Assembly: GCF_014268455.2 (NCBI RefSeq)
Contig: NZ_CP077085.1
Span: 3,637,001-3,701,000 of the forward strand
DNA: 64,000 bases
Direction: 5' to 3'
From: Pseudomonas shahriarae
Lineage (GTDB): Bacteria > Pseudomonadota > Gammaproteobacteria > Pseudomonadales > Pseudomonadaceae
Numbering within the stretch: position 1 is the first letter of the stretch; each line of letters opens with the position of its first letter. Below the pieces are notes generated by a model. The model worked only from the letters and a program-made list of their open reading frames with translations, was not told the DNA's origin and searched no databases. Positions 18,642 to 28,034 of this stretch are shown here, in pieces. The position numbers and the translations under genes are program-made.

Positions 18642-19589
18642 ATGAGCGATAACATTTTCACCGGCTGCATCCCTGCCCTGATGACCCCGTGCACCGCCGA
18701 GCGTCAGCCGGACTTCGACGCCCTGGTCGCCAAGGGCCGCGAACTGATCGACATCGGCATGAGCGCCGTGGTGTATTGCGGCTCCATGGGCGACTGGCCG
18801 TTGCTCACCGAAGCCCAGCGCCAGGAAGGCGTGGCGCGCCTGGTGGCTGCGGGCATCCCGACCATTGTCGGCACCGGGGCGGTCAACAGCCGTGAAGCAA
18901 TATCCCATGCCGCCCACGCCGCCAAGGTCGGCGCCCACGGTTTGATGGTCATCCCACGGGTGCTGTCCCGTGGCGCTTCGGCCACTGCGCAAAAGGCCCA
19001 CTTCGCGGCGATCCTCAGCGCCGCACCGAACCTGCCGTCGGTGATCTACAACAGCCCCTACTACGGCTTCGCCACCCGCGCAGACCTGTTCTTTGAACTG
19101 CGTCGCGAGTACCCGAACCTGATCGGCTTCAAGGAGTTCGGCGGCGGCGCCGACCTGCGCTATGCGGCCGAACACATCACTTCCAAAGACGATGACGTGA
19201 CCCTGATGGTCGGTGTCGATACCCAGGTGGTGCACGGTTTCGTCAACTGCAACGCCACCGGCGCGATCACTGGCATCGGCAACGCCCTGCCACGGGAAGT
19301 CCTGCAACTGGTGGCCCTGAGTAAGAAGGCTGCCAAGGGCGATGCCAAGGCCCGGCGCCAGGCCCGGGAGCTGGAAGCGGCGCTGGCGGTGCTGTCGTCC
19401 TTCGATGAAGGCTGCGACCTGGTGCTCTATTACAAGCACCTGATGGTGCTCAATGGCGACCTGGAATACAGCCTGCACTTCAACGACAGCGATGTGCTCA
19501 GCGATGCCCAACGCCGGTATGCCGAGCACCAGTACGCGCTGTTCCGCCAGTGGTACGCCAACTGGTCGGCAGAACAGAACGTCGACTGA
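18642..19589 (+). CDS. lhpC: DapA-family 1-pyrroline-4-hydroxy-2-carboxylate deaminase
   Basis: This 315-aa member of the DapA/NAL aldolase family has the Schiff-base lysine Lys164 (IGFKEFGG) and the tyrosine Tyr136 (VIYNSPYYG). In hydroxyproline clusters this enzyme deaminates 1-pyrroline-4-hydroxy-2-carboxylate to alpha-ketoglutarate semialdehyde. The ATG at 18642 has AAGGAGAT 7 bases upstream; the open frame to 18492 overlaps the epimerase and is ignored. The assignment against true dihydrodipicolinate synthase rests mainly on context. Confidence 0.9.
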   Translation: MSDNIFTGCIPALMTPCTAERQPDFDALVAKGRELIDIGMSAVVYCGSMGDWPLLTEAQRQEGVARLVAAGIPTIVGTGAVNSREAISHAAHAAKVGAHGLMVIPRVLSRGASATAQKAHFAAILSAAPNLPSVIYNSPYYGFATRADLFFELRREYPNLIGFKEFGGGADLRYAAEHITSKDDDVTLMVGVDTQVVHGFVNCNATGAITGIGNALPREVLQLVALSKKAAKGDAKARRQARELEAALAVLSSFDEGCDLVLYYKHLMVLNGDLEYSLHFNDSDVLSDAQRRYAEHQYALFRQWYANWSAEQNVD

Positions 19590-19644
19590 CTGCTCGTACG
19601 CCGCTGCTACACAGCGGCGTCCCTTCTTTTTTCAGGAACAGGCC

Positions 19645-21216
19645 ATGACTCTGACAGGCAATATGCTGATCGGTCAGCACTCCATTCCCGGCACCCGCAC
19701 AGCCATCCGTGCGATCAACCCAGCCACCGATGCTGCGCTGGAGCCGGCCTATCCCGGCGGTTCCACCGAGCAGGTGGCCCAGGCTTGCGCGTTGGCGTGG
19801 TCAGCCTTCGACAGCTACCGCGAGACATCCCTGGCGGCGCGTGCTGAATTCCTCGAAACCATCGCCAGCGAAATCGAAGCCCTCGGCGATGAACTGATCG
19901 AGCGTGCCGTGGCCGAAACCGGCTTGCCCCACGCGCGGATTCAGGGCGAACGGGGCCGCACCTGCCAGCAACTGCGCACCTTCGCCCGCACCGTACGCGC
20001 TGGCGAATGGCTGGACGTGCGGGTCGATGGCGCCCAACCAGGCCGCCAGCCCCTGCCCCGTGCCGACCTGCGCCAACGCCAGGTGCCGCTGGGCCCGGTG
20101 GCCGTATTCGGCGCCAGTAACTTCCCGCTGGCGTTCTCGGTGGCCGGCGGTGATACCGCTTCAGCCCTCGCCGCCGGTTGCCCGGTGATCGTCAAGGCCC
20201 ACGGCGCCCACCCCGGCACCAGCGAACTGGTGGCCCGCGCGCTGGCACGTGCCGTGAAGCAGTGTGGTCTGCCCGAGGGCGTGTTTTCCCTGCTGTACGG
20301 TTCCGGACGCGAAGTGGGGATTGCCCTGGTCAGCGACCCAAGGATCAAGGCAGTGGGATTCACCGGTTCGCAAAGTGGCGGTATCGCCTTGTGCCAGGCG
20401 GCCCAGGCACGGCCGGAGCCCATTCCGGTGTACGCGGAAATGAGCGCCATCAACCCGGTGTACCTGTTTCCGGGCGCCCTCAAGGCGCGCGGCGAAGCGC
20501 TGGCACAAGGGTTTGTTGCCTCATTGACCCAGGGCGCCGGGCAGTTCTGCACCAACCCCGGCCTGGTGATTGCGGTTCAAGGTCCGGAACTGCAGCAGTT
20601 TGTCAGCCTCGCCAGCGACTTGCTGCAACGCAGCCCGGCGCAGACCATGCTCACACCGGGCATCTTCCAGGCCTATGAGGCGGGCGTCAGCGCACTGGCT
20701 GAGCATGCCCACTGCCTGGCCTGCGGGTTGCCGGCGCAAGGGCCGAACCAATGCCAGGCGCAGCTGTTTACTACCCACGCGCAAGACTTCCTTACCAACC
20801 CGCATTTGCAGGCCGAAGTCTTCGGCGCCGCCTCGCTCCTGGTGCAGTGCGCCGACAACGCGCAAATGCGCCAAGTGACTGAGCACCTCGAAGGCCAGTT
20901 GACCGCCACCCTGCACCTGGATGAGGGCGATGTTGAACAGGCACGGGCATTGCTGCCGGCACTTGAGCGCAAGGCTGGCCGGCTGCTGGTCAACGGCTGG
21001 CCGACCGGGGTCGAGGTGTGTGATGCCATGGTGCATGGCGGGCCCTTCCCCGCGACCTCGGACTCGCGCTCGACCTCGGTCGGCACCGCCGCGATCCTGC
21101 GCTTCCTGCGGCCGGTGTGCTACCAGGACTTCCCCGACAGCCTGCTGCCCGACGCACTGAAACAAGGCAATCCGCTGCGGCTGCGACGCTTGCTCGACGG
21201 CCAGAGAGAAGCCTGA
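19645..21216 (+). CDS. lhpG: Alpha-ketoglutarate semialdehyde dehydrogenase
   Basis: This 523-aa aldehyde dehydrogenase has the general base Glu265 (YAEMSAINP), the nucleophile Cys302 ([10 protein letters not shown]) and the NAD(P)-binding region GFTGSQSGG. Its form ([21 protein letters not shown]) is that of the AraE/KgsaDH branch that oxidises 2,5-dioxopentanoate to 2-oxoglutarate, the last step of hydroxyproline breakdown. The ATG at 19645 follows AGGAACAGG. The stop is 2 bases before the dehydrogenase start. Confidence 0.92.
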   Translation: MTLTGNMLIGQHSIPGTRTAIRAINPATDAALEPAYPGGSTEQVAQACALAWSAFDSYRETSLAARAEFLETIASEIEALGDELIERAVAETGLPHARIQGERGRTCQQLRTFARTVRAGEWLDVRVDGAQPGRQPLPRADLRQRQVPLGPVAVFGASNFPLAFSVAGGDTASALAAGCPVIVKAHGAHPGTSELVARALARAVKQCGLPEGVFSLLYGSGREVGIALVSDPRIKAVGFTGSQSGGIALCQAAQARPEPIPVYAEMSAINPVYLFPGALKARGEALAQGFVASLTQGAGQFCTNPGLVIAVQGPELQQFVSLASDLLQRSPAQTMLTPGIFQAYEAGVSALAEHAHCLACGLPAQGPNQCQAQLFTTHAQDFLTNPHLQAEVFGAASLLVQCADNAQMRQVTEHLEGQLTATLHLDEGDVEQARALLPALERKAGRLLVNGWPTGVEVCDAMVHGGPFPATSDSRSTSVGTAAILRFLRPVCYQDFPDSLLPDALKQGNPLRLRRLLDGQREA

Positions 21217-21218
21217 TC

Positions 21219-22490
21219 ATGCTCGACAATCGTCAACCCGAGATCGACATCGCGGTGGTCGGCGCCGGCATCATCGGCGTCGCCTGCGCGCTGCAACTGG
21301 CGCACCAGGGCCGGCGCGTGGTGGTCATCGACCAGCAGGAACCGGGGATGGGCGCCTCGTTCGGCAATGCCGGGCATTTGGCCACCGAACAGGTGTTCCC
21401 CATCGCCGACCTGTCGATCCTGATGCGCCTGCCCGCGATGCTCATGGATCCCATGGGGCCGCTGCGCCTGGACTGGAAATACCTGCCCCGTGCGCTGCCC
21501 TGGTTTGCTCGCCTCTTGTTAAACCTGCGCCCGGCAGCTTACCAGCGCACGGTCGCCGGCATCCGTGCCCTCAACGAAAGCAGCCTGGGCGCCTGGCAGC
21601 GCTTGTTGGCGAACATCGACCGGCCACAGTTGATGCGCGAGGACGGCTCGCTGCTGGTGTTCGAGCGTGCCGAATCGCGGCAAGCAATTGAGGGTTTGCA
21701 AGCGCGCATGACCCAGCAGAATGTGCCGGTGGACTGCTGGTCGGCCGACGCCGTGCAGCAGGCCGCACCGCAATTAAGCGAGCGGATCCAGGGGGGCTTG
21801 TTCTTTCCCCGCACCGGGCATTTCCTCGATCCGTATCGCGTGGTGTGCGAACTGGTCGAGGCCGCCAAGGCCAGCGGCGTGACCTTTCTCAAGCGCCAGG
21901 TCCGGGACGGCCAGCTTCAGGCCCAGGGCGTTGCACTGATCACCGACCAGGGCCGCTTGGCCGTACGCCAGGTGGTGATCGCCTGCGGCGCCCACTCGGC
22001 CAGGCTCACCCAGGCGCTGACCGGCAAAAAGGTGCCCCTGGACACCGAGCGCGGTTATCACCTGATGCTGCCCCATGAACAAGATCGCCTGCCCTTCGCC
22101 GTCACCTCACTGGAACGCAAGTTCATCATGACGCCCATGAGCGATGGGCTACGGCTGGCCGGCACCGTGGAATTCGCCGGCCTCGACCGCCCGCCAAACA
22201 TGCAGCGCGCCTGGCAGTTGCACAGGCTCAGCCGCGGCCTGTTGCGTGACGAACTGAGCGCTGAGGACGCCACGCCGTGGATGGGCTTTCGGCCGTCGTT
22301 GCCGGACTCGCTGCCGATCATCGACCGGGTGTGCGACGGCAGAGTGTTGCTTGCTTTCGGGCATCAACATTTGGGGTTGACGCAAGCGGCCGTCACTGCC
22401 GAGCTGATCGCGCAGTGGGTATCGCCGATTTATGTGCCTCAGCCCCAGGGATTGCCGGCATTGGCGGCCTATCGGCTGGATCGGTTCTGA
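21219..22490 (+). CDS. FAD-dependent D-amino acid dehydrogenase (cis-4-hydroxy-D-proline)
   Basis: The 423-aa DAO-family flavoprotein has the dinucleotide motif VVGAGIIG (residues 13-20), substrate-domain ERGYHLMLP and a C-terminal FAD-contact segment LLAFGHQHLGLTQA. In this cluster it should oxidise cis-4-hydroxy-D-proline to the pyrroline carboxylate used by the DapA-like deaminase. It is a single-polypeptide type; the multi-subunit form known from P. aeruginosa is not present. The gene ends the plus-strand operon, 20 bases from the convergent adhesin stop codon. Confidence 0.9.
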   Translation: MLDNRQPEIDIAVVGAGIIGVACALQLAHQGRRVVVIDQQEPGMGASFGNAGHLATEQVFPIADLSILMRLPAMLMDPMGPLRLDWKYLPRALPWFARLLLNLRPAAYQRTVAGIRALNESSLGAWQRLLANIDRPQLMREDGSLLVFERAESRQAIEGLQARMTQQNVPVDCWSADAVQQAAPQLSERIQGGLFFPRTGHFLDPYRVVCELVEAAKASGVTFLKRQVRDGQLQAQGVALITDQGRLAVRQVVIACGAHSARLTQALTGKKVPLDTERGYHLMLPHEQDRLPFAVTSLERKFIMTPMSDGLRLAGTVEFAGLDRPPNMQRAWQLHRLSRGLLRDELSAEDATPWMGFRPSLPDSLPIIDRVCDGRVLLAFGHQHLGLTQAAVTAELIAQWVSPIYVPQPQGLPALAAYRLDRF

Positions 22491-22510
22491 CGCAGACCTA
22501 GCAGGAGCAA

Positions 22511-23638
22511 TCACTGGTAAATAATCGTAAACGTCGCCGAGGCATTCGCCGGGCCGGGGGTTACCTTGCTCGCCGTCTGCAGGTAGCGGGCGCGCAAGGG
22601 GATCGTATAACTCCCCTCGTTGGGGCGCAGGGTGAGGCCGCTGCTTTGGTTGGTTCCAAGGATGACCGAGTTGCCGTTGCGGTTCTGCACCTGCACGCCA
22701 ACCCCTGTGGCGGCGGGCGCACTGCCCGTGGCGCCAGGGTCGAGGCTCAGTACACCGTTATTCGTGTTGATCGCCGTACGCGCGGGGTCGATGCGGTACT
22801 GCAGGGTGTTACGCACCAGAGAGCCACTGCCGATGTTCGTACCAGAAGGAAAATTTCCACTTTGCGATGACCAGGCCGGCCCCGTTGTCGTATAGATCCC
22901 GTTGAACGCCGGGCAGTCATTCAAAGCGATGGAAAAATCCGTCCAGCCCGTGCTGCTGTTGAGCCCGGTGAACTTGGAGGTCAGATGAGAGCCCATGGGC
23001 ACCGAGACATCCGGTGTACGGCAGGTACTCGAGACAATCTGGATATTGCCGGAGATCCCCATACTGAAGCCGCGCATTCTCGCATCGCCGAGGTTGCCGT
23101 ACAGACTGACGACCGGCAACGTATTGCCCACCAATACACCAGGCGTTACATCGCCCAGTTTGATCAAGATCAGCTCAAAGTTCGAAGGCCCGTCAAATGG
23201 GACCACACACCTGTAGCCAGATGTGCATGTGGTCCATGCCTTGCCAGATTGCCTTGGCAGCAGGCCGCCCGAGCTGTTGAAGGCAACCCCCAGCCCCGGA
23301 ATGCTGGTTCTATAGACCTTGTTGGCGTAGGTCCCGCTGGACACATTGGCCATGGGATAACGGGAGTCGACTGTCATCTCAGTCCACTGCTGATACGGGG
23401 CATAGAGGCATTCAAGCTTGGGCGCCTGGCCCGCAGCCATGCTGAAGCGCTGACGATATACCTCGGTACCCACCGGCAGATCGCGCCCGATAGTGATCGC
23501 CGAAATCTGCAATGGCATGGAGCCCACGGCCGGCTGGATACCCTCCATGTAGGTGCAAGTGACCGCCATGGCCGTCCCCGCCGCCGCCCACAATGCCGCG
23601 ACGGCCAGGCCCGCCTTGATCAAAGCGCCAATGTTCAT
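22511..23638 (-). CDS. Fimbrial tip adhesin/minor subunit
   Basis: The 375-aa exported protein has a signal peptide (ALWAAAGTAMA, cleavage near residue 25) and a C-terminal pilin-like domain ending in ATFTIIYQ, the alternating pattern that completes donor-strand exchange. The N-terminal part with paired cysteines (VTCTYMEG, LECLYAP, TTCTSGYRC) looks like a separate receptor-binding domain. Last gene of subunit-chaperone-usher-adhesin; its ATG overlaps the usher stop (ATGA). The receptor is unknown. Confidence 0.85.
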   Translation of the reverse strand: MNIGALIKAGLAVAALWAAAGTAMAVTCTYMEGIQPAVGSMPLQISAITIGRDLPVGTEVYRQRFSMAAGQAPKLECLYAPYQQWTEMTVDSRYPMANVSSGTYANKVYRTSIPGLGVAFNSSGGLLPRQSGKAWTTCTSGYRCVVPFDGPSNFELILIKLGDVTPGVLVGNTLPVVSLYGNLGDARMRGFSMGISGNIQIVSSTCRTPDVSVPMGSHLTSKFTGLNSSTGWTDFSIALNDCPAFNGIYTTTGPAWSSQSGNFPSGTNIGSGSLVRNTLQYRIDPARTAINTNNGVLSLDPGATGSAPAATGVGVQVQNRNGNSVILGTNQSSGLTLRPNEGSYTIPLRARYLQTASKVTPGPANASATFTIIYQ

Positions 23639-26232
23639 AACTGTACCTTTTGAAGAATGTTGGGCTGCACGCTGCCAGCGACTTGCTTACCGGCCGCACA
23701 AACCGCGTCTACCTGTTGCAATTGCTGCCCTTCGCCGGGGCCCGCCGGGATGACCAGTGCGCACTGTTGATGGGTCTTGCTTCCCCAGTTGATCAGTAAC
23801 TGACGGGTTTGCGGCTTGATCCGTGCGTAGAGCTGGCCACCCTGCCCGACCACGCCGACCGAGGTGCCGTCGATATCTGTCACGCCAGCACCAAAGGGCA
23901 GGCTGCTGCCATCGTCGAGGCGTACGTTGAGCAACACTGCGCGGCCCTGGTTGGTGGTGTACTTGAGGTGCACCACCGCACCGGCGCGCGGGGCCACCTG
24001 TTGGCTGGTTTCGCTGAGTTCGACGTCCAGCGAGCTACCAATAGGGTCGATTGCCACTTCGTTCAACTCATATGGCCGCAGGTACGGAACCACGGCATTG
24101 CCGCGGCTGTCGAGCTTGAGGCCAGGGTAGCCGGACACCTTGGCCCCCTGCGCACCCGGGGCACTGACCACCGCCATGGTTTCACCGCGATAAGGAGTCA
24201 TGGTCACCCCATCGGCATGCGCCACCACGCTGCCGCTCGCGCCCACCGAGGCGCTGGTGTAGCCATCACCGCGTCCCAGGGCAGCGCTGAGCATGGCGCG
24301 CGCGCCGGTGTATTGGCCATTGAGGGCCGCGCTCTTGCTGTTACTGGCACCGTCATGGCCGACCGTCGCGCCGTAGCCATATTGACGGTCCTCGCCAGCG
24401 GTGCCGCTGATGCCGGCCTGCTCGCTGTAGTTGCCTTGGGAGTCACGTCCTACCTGTGCGGTCATTTGCGGGCTGAAGCCTGGACCGCCAAATTCCAGAG
24501 GCATGCTCATGGTCAGCAAAAAGCTGTTTTCCATGTCCCCCAGGCCCATGCGGCTGCGGTTGGCGTTCACACTGAAGCTGATGCGATTGAACTGCTTGCT
24601 GTAGCTGAACTGGTACTGCAAATCACTGCCCGGCAGGTTCCAGTAGTTCTGCGCATAGCCGCTGATTGCCACTTGCCCCCACTCCCCCAGGCTCTGGTCG
24701 GCGGTGACCGAAAAGCGACTGCGCGGGCGCCCGAACATGCTGGTGTCCCACCCCGTTTTCTCGGCATCGAGCAGTTGCATGGCGTTACTGAAGTCCAGGT
24801 ATTCGCTGGTAGAAAAACGATAAGCCGCAACGGTGAAGTTACTGCCCGTGCTGAGCACATTTTTGCTGTAGGACACCCGCATGCTCTGCCCTTTGGCGGC
24901 ACCAGTGGCCAGGTCGGTCTGGGCGTGAGTCAAGTCGATGGCCATGGCACCGATCGGCGTGCCAAACGCCAGGCCGGTGAGCACGGCGGTGTAGTCATCG
25001 CTGGACTGCATCCCGGCAAATCCGGTGAACGTATTGTTCAGGCCATATTGCACAGTGCCTTGTAGCAGGCGCGATTGCTTGTCGACGTAGTTATTGCGGG
25101 TCTCGCCTGCGGTCAGGCTGAAGCGCGAGGTACCGGGGCGCAGCAACTGGCTGACCGAGGCATAGGGCACGATGAAGTTCTGCTCGGTGCCGTCGGCTTC
25201 CGCCACGCTGACACTGAGGTCGCCGCCATAGCCGGTTGAATACAGGTCATCAATCACAAATGCCCCGGGAGCCACGGTGGTTTCCAGCAGGATGTTGCCG
25301 GCCTGGCGAATGGTCACACGGGCGTTGGTGCGGGCAATCCCACGGATCACCGGGGCATAGCCGCGCATGGAGTCGGGCAGCATGCGGTCGTCACTGGCCA
25401 GTTGCACACCACGGTAGGACAGGGTGTCGAAGATCTCGCCGGAGGTGTTGGACTCACCCACCGTCAGTTGGCTTTTCAACGCGGTGATGTCGCGTTGCGC
25501 ATAGGAGTCCAGGGCTTGGTAATTATTGCCCTGACGTGACTGCCAGCTCATCGACGCGTTGTGGCGCAGGCGCCAGTCACCCAGGTTGAGGCCGGTGTGC
25601 AGGCCCAGGAATGCCGAGTCAGAGTTGCCACTGCGGGTACGGTTACGGCTGCCATTGAAGCTGTAGCTGAGCATGCCTGCGGTCACGCCGCGATCCCACA
25701 GTTCCGGGCTGACGTATCCTCGGGCATTGCGCCGCAGCGCCGCCTGGGGAATGCTCAGGTCGAGGGCCTGGTTTTCCGGTGAAAAATTCGCGGTTGCACC
25801 CGGGATCAGACTGCCCACGGCGGCACAGCCCAGGCTGTCCAGCGCCAAAGTGCTTTCAGGCGCCAGCTTGCTCATCTCCACACCCTGACGCTCAAGCAAG
25901 CCACGCGTCATGCAGACCACCGGCTTACTGCCGTCGGCCTGGGCGTCGATGCGAATGTCCTGGCGGCTGTTCAACTGGCCGTTAAGCACTACGTCTGCAC
26001 GGTATTGCCCGGGCATCACCGGGTTGCCGGTCTGGTAGGCGCCCAAGTCGAGATTGCGCGAGTCTTCAGGCAGGAACGCATCGTTGAACTGCACCTCTTG
26101 CGCCAGCGCACCCTGTATACCCCATGCACCAGGGGCGATGGCCAATACCCTGAGGATCAAGGCAGAGAGCGGATTCAAGGCGAAGCAAGGCCGCGCCCGC
26201 AGAGAAAGCCTGCAGCTGGAAGAGGTCGACAT
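23635..26232 (-). CDS. Chaperone-usher fimbrial outer-membrane usher
   Basis: This is an 865-aa FimD/PapC/CupA3-type usher. It has an N-terminal signal peptide, an N-terminal chaperone-binding domain (VQFNDAFLPEDSRNLDLGAYQTG), a long barrel, a plug (YAPVIRGIARTNARVTIRQAGNILLETTVAPGAFVIDDL) and C-terminal domains (GTSVGVVGQGGQLYARI). It translocates chaperone-subunit complexes and assembles the fibre. It overlaps the adhesin gene by 4 bases and follows the chaperone gene after 33 bases. Confidence 0.93.
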   Translation of the reverse strand: MSTSSSCRLSLRARPCFALNPLSALILRVLAIAPGAWGIQGALAQEVQFNDAFLPEDSRNLDLGAYQTGNPVMPGQYRADVVLNGQLNSRQDIRIDAQADGSKPVVCMTRGLLERQGVEMSKLAPESTLALDSLGCAAVGSLIPGATANFSPENQALDLSIPQAALRRNARGYVSPELWDRGVTAGMLSYSFNGSRNRTRSGNSDSAFLGLHTGLNLGDWRLRHNASMSWQSRQGNNYQALDSYAQRDITALKSQLTVGESNTSGEIFDTLSYRGVQLASDDRMLPDSMRGYAPVIRGIARTNARVTIRQAGNILLETTVAPGAFVIDDLYSTGYGGDLSVSVAEADGTEQNFIVPYASVSQLLRPGTSRFSLTAGETRNNYVDKQSRLLQGTVQYGLNNTFTGFAGMQSSDDYTAVLTGLAFGTPIGAMAIDLTHAQTDLATGAAKGQSMRVSYSKNVLSTGSNFTVAAYRFSTSEYLDFSNAMQLLDAEKTGWDTSMFGRPRSRFSVTADQSLGEWGQVAISGYAQNYWNLPGSDLQYQFSYSKQFNRISFSVNANRSRMGLGDMENSFLLTMSMPLEFGGPGFSPQMTAQVGRDSQGNYSEQAGISGTAGEDRQYGYGATVGHDGASNSKSAALNGQYTGARAMLSAALGRGDGYTSASVGASGSVVAHADGVTMTPYRGETMAVVSAPGAQGAKVSGYPGLKLDSRGNAVVPYLRPYELNEVAIDPIGSSLDVELSETSQQVAPRAGAVVHLKYTTNQGRAVLLNVRLDDGSSLPFGAGVTDIDGTSVGVVGQGGQLYARIKPQTRQLLINWGSKTHQQCALVIPAGPGEGQQLQQVDAVCAAGKQVAGSVQPNILQKVQL

Positions 26233-26265
26233 AAATGACTCGCGACTAAAAAACTTGAGGTTTAA

Positions 26266-27012
26266 TCAGGGCTTGAGTGCTTTACGGGTCGGGATCAGTG
26301 CGCCGTAATCGTTGATAGCGCTGAACTCCACCTGAGCCCCCGCAGCCGGTCGGACCTTGAGCGTTGGGAGCACAAATTGGCGGGTTTCACCCGGAGCGAT
26401 CATGCCGTCTTCACTGCGCTCACGCTGGGCGCCAGCCACCAGTTCCAACTCGATCAGCGAAACATGGAACGCCGACGGATTGAAGGCCTGCAAGGCCAAG
26501 CCTTGCCCATCGCGTGCGGGCACCAATTGCCACTGCACCTGCTCGATCGCCTCGCTGGCAGTGCCTGGCAAGCCGGTCGGGCGATAAAACAATTTGATCC
26601 GCGAACGGAATGCCATTTGCAGCGTATTGATATCTGCACCCGCCTCGGGCTTGGGTGGAATTTCCAATACGTTGAGCCAGAACACCGACTCTTTGTCCTG
26701 GGCCATGGGAGCCCCGGTAAACAACACCCGCAGGCTTTGGCCCTTGGTCGGATCGATGCGCGCCACCGGCGGTGAAAGCAGGAACGGCGCCTTGGAGCTG
26801 GTCGGAGTCGACTCGACGCTGCCGGTGTCGATCCACGACTGGATCAGCGCTGGCTGCGTGCCATTGTTGTTGAGTTTTACCGTGATTTCTTTCTGGTCCG
26901 CCGGGTAGAGCAGGCGAGTTCCGGTAATCACTACACCCCCGATAGCCTGGGAACACGTCAGTGTCACAAGGCTTGCCAGGAGCAATTGTCTGAGGGCAGA
27001 TATGCAAGGCAT
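26266..27012 (-). CDS. Periplasmic fimbrial chaperone (PapD-like)
   Basis: This 248-aa protein has a signal peptide (LTCSQAIG) and the PapD fold: GVVITGTRLLYPADQKEITVKLNN strand G1/A1 with the conserved Arg, VARIDPTKGQSLRVLF, and the SVFWLNVLEIPPK motif. It binds subunits by donor-strand complementation before usher delivery. It is second in the fimbrial operon, separated from the major subunit by 72 bases that hold a stem-loop. Confidence 0.92.
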   Translation of the reverse strand: MPCISALRQLLLASLVTLTCSQAIGGVVITGTRLLYPADQKEITVKLNNNGTQPALIQSWIDTGSVESTPTSSKAPFLLSPPVARIDPTKGQSLRVLFTGAPMAQDKESVFWLNVLEIPPKPEAGADINTLQMAFRSRIKLFYRPTGLPGTASEAIEQVQWQLVPARDGQGLALQAFNPSAFHVSLIELELVAGAQRERSEDGMIAPGETRQFVLPTLKVRPAAGAQVEFSAINDYGALIPTRKALKP

Positions 27013-27037
27013 TACGTAATCCCGTTGCTGCCTGGAA

Positions 27038-27068
27038 GCACGCCCTTTTGTCGCTGAACAGGGCGTGT
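27038..27068 (-). promoter_or_regulatory. Stem-loop between fimbrial subunit and chaperone genes
   Basis: CACGCCC at 27039-27045 pairs with GGGCGTG at 27061-27067 around a 15-base loop. On the transcribed strand no T run follows, so it is more likely an RNA-processing or stability element, or a leaky attenuator, that raises subunit over downstream expression. Confidence 0.4.
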
Positions 27069-27084
27069 GTCCATGAGCGGCGAC

Positions 27085-27633
27085 TTACTGATAATTGATG
27101 GAGTAAGTCACGGAGCCAACTACGGTACCCGGAGTGGTCGGGGCTTGAGCGTAGTACTGGACAGCGTATGGCAGGATGGCGGCCTTGGAGGTTGCATCGA
27201 TGGCAATACGGCTGGTGGAAGTGACCTGCGCAGTGTTGCCGGCCTTGATCGCGTTGCCATTGGTTGCGTCAACCAATTGCAGCTGAACCTGGGTGGCAGT
27301 ACCGCTCACGTTCTTCAGGTTGCCGCTGGTTGCATCAACGCTGCCGCTCGACTCAAAGAATGCAGCAGCTGTTTTCAGCGCGGCAGAACAATCGCTCAGC
27401 TCGATATTGAAACCGGTCTGGCCTGCCACTTGGCCTTTTGCTCCCAGGGCAGCGGTAGAGACGGTTGGCAGCGTGACAGTCGACGGGCTCGCACCAGCCG
27501 CGCCGTTAACCGCAACCTTGCAGGTTTCGGCTTTCAGTTCGCCGTTGAAATCGATTTTGCCGTCTGAAGCCAGAGCAACGGTAGAGGCGGTGGCAGCGAC
27601 CAGTACAGCGAGGGCGCGAGCTTTGTAATTCAT
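27085..27633 (-). CDS. Major fimbrial subunit
   Basis: This 182-aa type-1-like pilin has a signal peptide ending at VALA-SDGK, a conserved cysteine pair (AETCKVAVNG and LSDCSAALK), an N-terminal donor strand (KIDFNGELKAET) and the C-terminal beta-zipper ending TYSINYQ. It forms the fimbrial rod. It is first in the operon and the only gene between it and the two RcsB-box-like sites upstream (27745-27761 and 27857-27873). A GGAG ribosome site lies just before the ATG. Confidence 0.92.
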   Translation of the reverse strand: MNYKARALAVLVAATASTVALASDGKIDFNGELKAETCKVAVNGAAGASPSTVTLPTVSTAALGAKGQVAGQTGFNIELSDCSAALKTAAAFFESSGSVDATSGNLKNVSGTATQVQLQLVDATNGNAIKAGNTAQVTSTSRIAIDATSKAAILPYAVQYYAQAPTTPGTVVGSVTYSINYQ

Positions 27634-27744
27634 GAGTAACTCCGAGAGAGCGATGTTCTACAGTAAGTTATAAAGCTTCCGTTTATCGGAGAGCTTCTGT
27701 GCTGTTGCGGGGCTGAGTTTAGGGAGCCCACATCGAACTCAATA

Positions 27745-27761
27745 TAGGAGCGCTCTGAAAA
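27745..27761 (-). promoter_or_regulatory. Putative RcsB-box-like operator, site B
   Basis: The minus strand reads TTTTCAGAGCGCTCCTA. The core AGAGCGCTCC is nearly palindromic. An AT-rich TATATT, a possible -10, directly follows at 27746-27741. The site is about 112 bases upstream of the fimbrial subunit start and shares its pattern with sites at 27857, 34536 and 35986. Confidence 0.5.
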
Positions 27762-27856
27762 ACAATTGAGCACGGAAAATTCCCAACAATTAAAACCACT
27801 ATAAAACTTACTGTCGCACTGCACTATTTAATGGAAAAACATTAGTAACCCGTCTA

Positions 27857-27873
27857 TAGGAGCACTCCTAAAA
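27857..27873 (-). promoter_or_regulatory. Putative RcsB-box-like operator, site A
   Basis: The minus strand reads TTTTAGGAGTGCTCCTA, containing the palindrome TAGGA-N4-TCCTA. This matches the enterobacterial RcsB box (TAAGA-N4-TCCTA) at nine of ten half-site positions. TATAGA follows directly. It lies about 224 bases upstream of the fimbrial subunit start. Confidence 0.55.
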
Positions 27874-28034
27874 ACAGGCGCTGCAATGTTTATCAATGCA
27901 GAAGCAGCGAACAACCGGTGGCCGCCATCGAGTTTTATCGAGGCGGTGAGGCAGATGTTGCGGCAGGGCATGCAATTCGCGGCGATTGCCTCATTCCCAG
28001 ATCAGCCTGTCCTGCTGTGAAGCCCCTACTCTAC

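Larger units (their letters stand above)
27634..28034. other. Upstream region of the fimbrial operon
   Basis: No gene is visible; an open frame on the plus strand from 27918 runs into the sensor kinase gene and is rejected. The stretch from 27634 to 27900 is AT-rich and contains two copies of the putative response-regulator site. The part near the kinase gene (27901-28034) is GC-rich and holds nothing I can name; no clear intrinsic terminator for the kinase operon is seen. Confidence 0.6.
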
